The notes beneath the pieces are model-generated. The model did not search any database and was not told where the DNA came from. It saw only the letters and a list, made by a program, of their open reading frames with translations. The position numbers were made by a program, and so were the translations under genes. A stretch of 64,000 bases of DNA from Hyphomicrobiales bacterium (GTDB taxonomy: Bacteria; Pseudomonadota; Alphaproteobacteria; Rhizobiales; Rhizobiaceae). Each line of letters begins with the position of its first letter. Position 1 is the stretch's first letter. The stretch is from the NCBI GenBank assembly GCA_017305935.1, contig JAFKJU010000025.1, positions 1 through 64,000 on the forward strand. Direction: 5' to 3'. Shown in pieces: positions 59,250 to 64,000 of this stretch.

Positions 59250-59813
59250 CCGTTCGGCCTGCGCGAGAAGACCCGAGAAGAGGATAGCGACGAATGCCGT
59301 AAGCATGCTGGCGCTTACGAGGTTGAGCCGCGCCAGCGCGGCATATTCCTTCGCGCTGTAAATCGCCAGCGGCTGACCGTAAGCATCGTGCAACAAAAGG
59401 AAGGCACCGAAGGCGAGCCCGCCAAGCGCCAGGGCGATTACGCGCTCTTGCGGACGAAACAGCAACAGCGCGATGACACCGCACGGAACAAGGAAGATTT
59501 CGACCGCCGAATCTGTGCCGAACAGCCATGCCGAAAGCACGGTATTGCCGACTCCCGCCAGTGGCAGCAGCGCCCGCCCCGCAACACTGTTCCAGCGCGC
59601 CACCACCGGCACGGCGAGAAAGAACGGTGTCGATAGAAACGTGAACCAGGCGGCGGTGATGTCGGCGCTCACCAGCCAGAAGAGATAGAGCGGGTAAAAG
59701 GGCTGGTTCGACGCGACCAGCAAAGAAATCATGTTTGCCGCAGCGACGCGCGGATCGGGGTGGTGCGCATAGGCCCGCGCCATCGCAGTCAGGCGTTTGA
59801 GGACGGAGATCAC
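59214..59813 (-). CDS. Uncharacterised multi-pass membrane protein
   Basis: 199 residues if the GTG at 59813, overlapping the upstream stop (GTGA), is the start. The N-terminal segment YAHHPDPRVAAANMISLLVASNQPFYPLYLFWLVS is followed by about five further hydrophobic helices. I do not assign a family. It is the last gene of the rpoE-chrR operon, so it is presumably made under photo-oxidative stress. Confidence 0.65.
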   Translation of the reverse strand: MISVLKRLTAMARAYAHHPDPRVAAANMISLLVASNQPFYPLYLFWLVSADITAAWFTFLSTPFFLAVPVVARWNSVAGRALLPLAGVGNTVLSAWLFGTDSAVEIFLVPCGVIALLLFRPQERVIALALGGLAFGAFLLLHDAYGQPLAIYSAKEYAALARLNLVSASMLTAFVAILFSGLLAQAERSADAARHEKAR

Positions 59814-60847
59814 CGACCCGGGCCGGCAGGGCTGAGACGGTAATGGCTCACACCCCATTCGTCACCATCGGCATGGCCGAACAGCCCGGCCGTGGCGAGG
59901 AAAAACATCCGCCAGCGCCGCATCCAAACGGGTGCGTCCTTGCCGTAGGTCGCTTCGAAGATGGCGCGGACGGCGTCGCGGTTTCGGTCGAAATTATCGA
60001 GCCAGTCCTGCGCGGTGCGCTCATAATGTCTGCCGTTCCAGCGCCAGTCCCGCTCGACGATGAAACTGTCGTGGAATTCGCGAACCAGTCCATGGCTGGG
60101 CATGACCCCGCCGGTAAAGAAATACTGAGCAATCCAGTCTGCCTTGTCGGCGTGATCAAAGCGATAGGCCGTCTTGCGATGAGAAAAGACGTGCAGGAAA
60201 AGCCTGCCGTCGTCGCGGATCCAGCGGCGCGCACGCTGAAGCAGGGAATGCCAGTTGGACATGTGCTCGAACATTTCCACCGACACGATGCGGTCGTATG
60301 TGCCGACCGGCGAGAAGGTGTTCATGTCGGCGGTGATCACGGTCAGATTGGCAAGGCCGCGAAGCCTGGCTTCCGCCTCGATATAGGCCCGCTGCGACGC
60401 CGAATTCGACACTGAGACGATGCGGGCGGAAGGAAAGCGCTCCGCCATGAAAAGCGAGAGAGAGCCCCAGCCGCAGCCGAGCTCGAGGATATCCTGCCCG
60501 TCGGCGAGGTCCGCATTGGCGCAGGTTTCCTCAAGCGCCGCGATTTCCGCCTCCGCCAGCGTCGTGACGGGAGAGGCATAGAGGCAGGATGAATATTTGC
60601 GGCGGGGCCCAAGGACCAGCGAGAAGAATGCCGCCGGCAGTTCGTAGTGCTGGGCATTGGCTGCGTCGGTGTGAACGGCGATCGGGAACCGGCTCATGGA
60701 GCGTGCGAAATCCCGATCCGTCGGGCCCTTGCCTTCTGCCAGCAGGCGCCGGGTGCGGCCGACGAGGCGGCCGATGCCGTAGCGCAGGGCGGGATCGGGT
60801 AGCGGCAGGCGCTCGGCGGCGGTGATTGCGGCAACGGCAAGGTTCAT
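59810..60847 (-). CDS. Cyclopropane-fatty-acyl-phospholipid synthase-like methyltransferase
   Basis: 345 residues from the ATG at 60847, overlapping the DUF1295 stop by four bases. The SAM site is ILELGCGWGSLSLFMAERFP. Other CFA blocks are HYELPAAFFSLVLGPRRKYSSCLY, VSVEMFEHMSNW and YFFTGGVMPSH. It lacks the N-terminal lipid-binding half of full CFA synthases (about 380-400 residues). Homologues linked to RpoE-ChrR in Rhodobacter act on unsaturated fatty acyl chains on the way to furan fatty acids, which scavenge singlet oxygen; that role here is inference. Confidence 0.85.
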   Translation of the reverse strand: MNLAVAAITAAERLPLPDPALRYGIGRLVGRTRRLLAEGKGPTDRDFARSMSRFPIAVHTDAANAQHYELPAAFFSLVLGPRRKYSSCLYASPVTTLAEAEIAALEETCANADLADGQDILELGCGWGSLSLFMAERFPSARIVSVSNSASQRAYIEAEARLRGLANLTVITADMNTFSPVGTYDRIVSVEMFEHMSNWHSLLQRARRWIRDDGRLFLHVFSHRKTAYRFDHADKADWIAQYFFTGGVMPSHGLVREFHDSFIVERDWRWNGRHYERTAQDWLDNFDRNRDAVRAIFEATYGKDAPVWMRRWRMFFLATAGLFGHADGDEWGVSHYRLSPAGPGR

Positions 60848-61659
60848 GTCGTATGCTCCTTCTTCTGTGGGCCGGGCCAGAAGGCGTTGACGCGCCCGGC
60901 ATAGTCGGCGTAGGCCTTGCCGCGCGAGCGCGTCATATGCGCTTCCAACGGCGGAATTCCCGAGATATGGACCAGCAGCCAGTACATGAAGGCGGGGCCG
61001 GCAAGCGCCAGCCAGCCCCAGACCCAATCACCTGCGGGTCCGATGGCGATGACGGCGTATCCGGTCCAGCCGAGCCATTGGAAGAAATAGTTGGGGTGAC
61101 GCGACAGGCTCCAGAGCCCGATGTCGCAGACCTTGCCTTCGTTCGCACTGTCGGCGCGAAACCGCGCCAGCTGCATATCGGCGACGCCTTCGCCGGTGAC
61201 GGCGACGATGAGGATGGCGACGCCGGCGATATCGCTCCATTGCAGTCCGGGAGCCGGATTGCGCGCCGCGATGAAGATGGTCGCGGTCAGCAGAAGCGCC
61301 GCACCCGCCTGGATCTGCAGGAAGAGAAACAGGCGTGACCGCCGGTTTTCACCCCAGTCCGCCTGCAGCTTCTCGTAGCGGGGATCCTCGCCGCCCTTGA
61401 GCGTGCGCGACAGGATATGCAGGCCGAGACGGCAGGACCAGGCCGCCGCGATGGCCGCGACCAGAAGCCGCCGCTGCCAATCGCCCTCCCAGCCAGTGAT
61501 CGGGGCAAGCGCCGCGGCGACCCCGGCTGCTCCCACGAGGAAGGACCAGACGGTATCCACCCAGCCGGACGTCGCCCCCTTCACCACCGCGTACCAGACG
61601 GTGGTCATGGCGAGCGATATGGCGGCGGCCAGGATGAGAAGGAGCGCCGCGACGGTCAT
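60844..61659 (-). CDS. DUF1295 family membrane protein (steroid-reductase-like)
   Basis: 271 residues with about seven hydrophobic segments. The conserved C-terminal part reads KVCDIGLWSLSRHPNYFFQWLGWTGYAVIAI, the DUF1295/isoprenylcysteine-methyltransferase-like motif, and ends with SRGKAYADYAGRVNAFWPGP. Members are probably NADPH-dependent reductases or methyltransferases of membrane lipids. It sits 3 bases after chrR and overlaps the CFA-like gene, so all are co-translated. Confidence 0.85.
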   Translation of the reverse strand: MTVAALLLILAAAISLAMTTVWYAVVKGATSGWVDTVWSFLVGAAGVAAALAPITGWEGDWQRRLLVAAIAAAWSCRLGLHILSRTLKGGEDPRYEKLQADWGENRRSRLFLFLQIQAGAALLLTATIFIAARNPAPGLQWSDIAGVAILIVAVTGEGVADMQLARFRADSANEGKVCDIGLWSLSRHPNYFFQWLGWTGYAVIAIGPAGDWVWGWLALAGPAFMYWLLVHISGIPPLEAHMTRSRGKAYADYAGRVNAFWPGPQKKEHTT

Positions 61660-61662
61660 GGC

Positions 61663-62316
61663 TCAAATCCCGAAGATCGGCTGCAGCATGCGGCCGATGA
61701 CGTTCTTGAAGCGCATCCTTCCTTCCAGGGCGGCAAGGCAGATGCATTCGCCGTCCTTGTCGACGACCGGCTGATGCTCCACGTCGTCGTCCATCTCGGC
61801 CAGATCGCCGGGGCGGAAGGTGCCGAAACGGTCGGAGAACGATCCCGATATGATATAGGTGAACTCGGTGCCGACATGCCCGTGGTCGGGCAGGGCGCGG
61901 CCGGGGCCGACCTTCAACAGGATGAGATTGGCCTCCGGATCTTCGGGCACGCCGACCCGGCTCATCTTCATGCCAGGTCCGATCCAGCGCCAGCGTCCGA
62001 TATCGCAGCCCCTGAGAGCGTCCGGCAGGCGAACGCCCTCGATTTCCACGGGCGCCAGCGGCGGCGGCGCGAAGGGCGCGGCGGCGTCCTCGTCGTCGAG
62101 CATGGCGAGCGTGTCGTTGAGGGCGGTCGCCGACATCTGCGTCGGCTCCGTCCCCTCCAGCAGCGCCCCGCCGAGCGCCTCGTACTCGCCGACGCGGGCG
62201 CGACAGACGGGGCAGCCCGCCAGATGCGCCGTCACGACAACGGCGGGCGCGGCGGCAAGAGCGCCGGCGGCGTAGCGCATCAATGTCTCGTCGGTTGCGT
62301 GATGTGAAATGGTCAT
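61663..62316 (-). CDS. chrR: ChrR-family zinc-cupin anti-sigma factor
   Basis: 217 residues, starting at the ATG overlapping the sigma-factor stop. The zinc anti-sigma domain has His6, His31, Cys35 and Cys38 (HLAGCPVC), the positions used by Rhodobacter ChrR. The C-terminal cupin has His145, His147 and Glu151 (DHGHVGTEFTY) and His181 (VEHQP), the second metal site. ChrR holds the sigma factor inactive until singlet oxygen or organic peroxide releases it. Both metal sites are complete, so the protein looks functional. Confidence 0.93.
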   Translation of the reverse strand: MTISHHATDETLMRYAAGALAAAPAVVVTAHLAGCPVCRARVGEYEALGGALLEGTEPTQMSATALNDTLAMLDDEDAAAPFAPPPLAPVEIEGVRLPDALRGCDIGRWRWIGPGMKMSRVGVPEDPEANLILLKVGPGRALPDHGHVGTEFTYIISGSFSDRFGTFRPGDLAEMDDDVEHQPVVDKDGECICLAALEGRMRFKNVIGRMLQPIFGI

Positions 62317-62870
62317 GATCTTTCTTCCAGCAGCGCGCGCAGGCGGTTCATGGCCAGGCGTGTTCTAGATTTTACGGTGCCGAGCGGGATTCCCAGCTCA
62401 TCGGCGATTTCGGTCTGCGATTTCTCGCTGAAATAGGAGAGACGGATGATCGTCTGCTGCTCGGGCGAGAGCGCCGTCAGCGCGCTGCGCACACGTGCGT
62501 CCCGTTCCGCGCCGAGCACGCCGTCCTCGACCGTCTCCGGGGCGATGTCCGGTTCCGGTTGAAGTGACAAGGGATCGCGCTGTCGCCGCAGGTGGTCGAT
62601 GCGGATGTTGCGCGCGATCGTGAAGATCCAGGTCGCGACGCCGGCGCGCCCGGCATCGAAATAGGACGCCTTGCGCCAGACGGTCAGCATCGTTTCCTGC
62701 ACCAGATCCTCCGCCGCGGCCGAGGACGGCGTCCAGCGCAGGAAAAATGTCTTCAGCCTAGGCCCGAAATACCGGAAGAGCAGGGCGAAGGCCTGCCGGT
62801 CCCGGCGTTGCGCGACCTGCGCCATCATCTCGACCAGCGCGTCGGGCGAAGGCGCCTGTCCTGTATCCAT
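62313..62870 (-). CDS. rpoE: ECF sigma factor, RpoE (ChrR-controlled, ECF11-like)
   Basis: 185 residues with the start set at 62870 (MDTGQAPSPDALVEMM) behind GGTGAG. Upstream in-frame Met codons at 62951 and 62987 fall at or inside the predicted promoter, so they are unlikely. Region 2 is FALLFRYFGPRLKTFFLRWTPSSAAAEDLVQETMLTVWRKA with ATWIFTIARNIRIDHLRR. Region 4 is ALSPEQQTIIRLSYFSEKSQTEIADELGIPLGTVKSRTRLAMNRLR. It is followed with overlap by chrR, the standard pair of the singlet-oxygen response. Confidence 0.92.
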   Translation of the reverse strand: MDTGQAPSPDALVEMMAQVAQRRDRQAFALLFRYFGPRLKTFFLRWTPSSAAAEDLVQETMLTVWRKASYFDAGRAGVATWIFTIARNIRIDHLRRQRDPLSLQPEPDIAPETVEDGVLGAERDARVRSALTALSPEQQTIIRLSYFSEKSQTEIADELGIPLGTVKSRTRLAMNRLRALLEERS

Positions 62871-62956
62871 CGAACTCACCACGGCAAGCCGCCGGCCCGC
62901 CTTGACGCCGGGTTTCCTGTCGCTCTCAACGGGGCTCGAAACTTCATTCATGCATC

Positions 62957-62986
62957 CTTCTACGCGGCGCTTTCGAAAGCGGATCA
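62957..62986 (-). promoter_or_regulatory. RpoE-dependent autoregulatory promoter of the rpoE-chrR operon
   Basis: On the minus strand TGATCC (62986-62981), 18 bases, TAGAAG (62962-62957). It lies 87 bases before the rpoE ATG chosen here and has the same words and spacing as the sites at 58789 and 63013. Confidence 0.8.
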
Positions 62987-63012
62987 CAGTGTACGAAATC
63001 GTTCCTTCGCAG

Positions 63013-63042
63013 TGATCCGCCAGATCCCTTCGCGCGTAAAGG
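63013..63042 (+). promoter_or_regulatory. RpoE/ChrR-type promoter of the FAD oxidoreductase gene
   Basis: TGATCC (63013-63018), 18 bases, TAAAGG (63037-63042), 43 bases before the ATG at 63086. It is divergent from the rpoE promoter 27 bases away. Confidence 0.8.
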
Positions 63043-63085
63043 GTTCAGTTCGTTTTCATGCGTTCGAAAGCCGCGAAGGATTGTC

Positions 63086-64000
63086 ATGCGCCATTTTCCT
63101 CAATCGGATCGGCCACTCAAGATTGCGGTTGTCGGCACGGGCATCGCCGGTCTTTCGGCAGCTTGGTTGCTGTCGCAGCGCCACGAGGTGACGGTTTTCG
63201 AGGCGGAAGACCGCATCGGCGGCCATTCGCATACGGTGGACGCGGGCGGTGCCCCGGTCGATACCGGTTTCATCGTTTACAACGAAGTGACCTATCCCAA
63301 CCTCACGGCCCTGTTTGCACATCTCGATGTACCGACCAAGGCGTCGGAGATGTCCTTTGCCGTGTCGATGGACGGCGGGCAACTGGAATATGCCGGCACG
63401 AACCTTGCCGGTCTTTTCGCCCAGCGCAGCAACCTGGCCAGCCCGCGCTTCTGGTCGATGCTGCGCGACCTCGTACGCTTCTATCGCCAGGCACCCAGCG
63501 GCGTGCGCAATCTCGATCCCTCCGCAAGTCTCGACGATTATCTCGACAGCGCCGGCTTCGGGCGGGCATTTCGAGAAGACCACCTCTATCCGATGGCGGC
63601 GGCGATCTGGTCGACGCCGGCGCTTGAGATCGGCAACTATCCGGCACTTTCCTTCGTGCGTTTTTGCGAGAATCACGGCTTGCTGAAATTCGTGCGTCGG
63701 CCCGTCTGGCGGACGGTCGATGGCGGCAGTCGTGCTTATGTCGAGCGGCTGACGGCGCCATTCCGCGACAGGATTCGGACCAATGCGCCGGTGAGGACAA
63801 TCCGCCGCGCCAACGGCGCGGTGGAGATTTCCGCCGGTGGTGCGGAAGCCGAGTGGTTCGATCATGTCGTGATCGGCGCCCATGCAGACCAGGCGCTGGC
63901 GATGCTCGCCGACCGCTCCCCACGCGAAGCTGAGCTGCTGAGCGCGTTCGCCTATGGCGACAACGAGACGGTCCTGCACCGGGATGAAACCTTGATGCCA
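63086..64000 (+). CDS. FAD-dependent oxidoreductase, amine-oxidase/desaturase-like (partial)
   Basis: At least 305 residues, still open at the window end. The start MRHFPQSDRPLKIAVVGTGIAGLSAAWLLSQRHEVTVFEAEDRIGGHSHTV has the Rossmann GxGxxG and the GG-doublet of the amine-oxidase fold. It continues APVDTGFIVYNEVTYPNL and LYPMAAAIWSTP, typical of the NAD(P)/FAD proteins that accompany DUF1365 and CFA-like genes. A fatty-acyl desaturase or saturase role (as proposed for UfaD-like proteins) is possible. An RpoE-type promoter is just upstream. Confidence 0.85.
   Translation, partial: MRHFPQSDRPLKIAVVGTGIAGLSAAWLLSQRHEVTVFEAEDRIGGHSHTVDAGGAPVDTGFIVYNEVTYPNLTALFAHLDVPTKASEMSFAVSMDGGQLEYAGTNLAGLFAQRSNLASPRFWSMLRDLVRFYRQAPSGVRNLDPSASLDDYLDSAGFGRAFREDHLYPMAAAIWSTPALEIGNYPALSFVRFCENHGLLKFVRRPVWRTVDGGSRAYVERLTAPFRDRIRTNAPVRTIRRANGAVEISAGGAEAEWFDHVVIGAHADQALAMLADRSPREAELLSAFAYGDNETVLHRDETLMP

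Noticed and set aside
62870-62987. Longer rpoE reading starting at 62987 or 62951
   Set aside because: These starts lie in or directly at the predicted RpoE promoter, and the extra residues have no counterpart in typical ECF sigma factors.
1-64000. CRISPR arrays, tRNA or rRNA genes, integrase or insertion-sequence genes
   Set aside because: No regularly spaced repeats, RNA-gene-like sequences, transposase motifs or terminal inverted repeats were recognised by reading; absence by eye is not proof.

Overview
The window is GC-rich, densely coding DNA from an alphaproteobacterium, most probably a Rhizobiaceae-like member of the Hyphomicrobiales (Rhizobium/Shinella/Ensifer type). The strongest clue is a complete repABC partition-replication operon (46288-49910) with an antisense RNA between repB and repC and two parS-like sites, so the window lies on a large plasmid or chromid. 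No rRNA, tRNA, CRISPR array or intact insertion sequence was seen. Most of the cargo is accessory metabolism: five ABC uptake systems or parts of them, each with a catabolic neighbourhood and its own regulator.

Layout. (1) 1-6505: the N-terminal part of a GntR regulator, divergent from a branched-chain-amino-acid-type ABC transporter (binding protein, two ATPases, two permeases) that ends in a frameshifted short-chain dehydrogenase. (2) 6663-10049: an orphan betaine-type binding protein and an M24 (DddP/creatinase-like) metalloenzyme, divergent from a LysR regulator. (3) 10403-16004: glucoamylase, 6-phosphogluconate dehydrogenase, glucose-6-phosphate dehydrogenase and polyphosphate-type glucokinase, a glucan-to-pentose-phosphate module. 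(4) 16544-24999: a ribose-type ABC transporter with a phosphotriesterase-like hydrolase, a glutamine-amidotransferase-like protein, a PfkB kinase, a BtpA/SgcQ protein and an M20 amidohydrolase, preceded by an XRE-cupin regulator and paired palindromes. (5) 25171-41447: a probable undescribed catabolic island. Two paralogous gene pairs (luciferase-like flavin monooxygenase plus amidohydrolase) flank a dipeptide-type ABC transporter, with a flavin reductase, a tautomerase, an aldehyde dehydrogenase and several regulators. A common promoter element precedes three of its transcription units. (6) 41553-45899: a DnaQ-like exonuclease, a GGDEF-EAL protein and hipBA. (7) 46288-50629: repABC and a P19-like metal-binding protein. 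(8) 50715-56245: an FbpABC/AfuABC-like ABC operon with an inositol-monophosphatase-family phosphatase, divergent from a DeoR regulator, with four operator-like repeats between them. (9) 56418-57472: two small genes behind general-stress-type promoters, then decayed BLUF and EAL genes. (10) 57487-64000: an RpoE/ChrR stress cluster with lipid-modifying genes.

How it works together. Region 10 is the clearest regulatory unit. TGATCC-N18-TA promoters precede the sigma-factor operon, the divergent FAD oxidoreductase and the DUF2177 gene, with a weaker copy before the DUF2147-DUF1365 pair. That is the pattern of an autoregulated singlet-oxygen (RpoE-ChrR) regulon with a cyclopropane-synthase-like lipid methyltransferase. 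Region 5 is the best candidate for a new system: transport, flavin-dependent oxidation, hydrolysis and aldehyde oxidation of an unknown amide-like or heterocyclic compound. GGAAC-N18/19-TT promoters before several small genes suggest that part of this replicon belongs to the EcfG/RpoE2 general stress response. All family assignments come from motifs read in the sequence; no database search was run.
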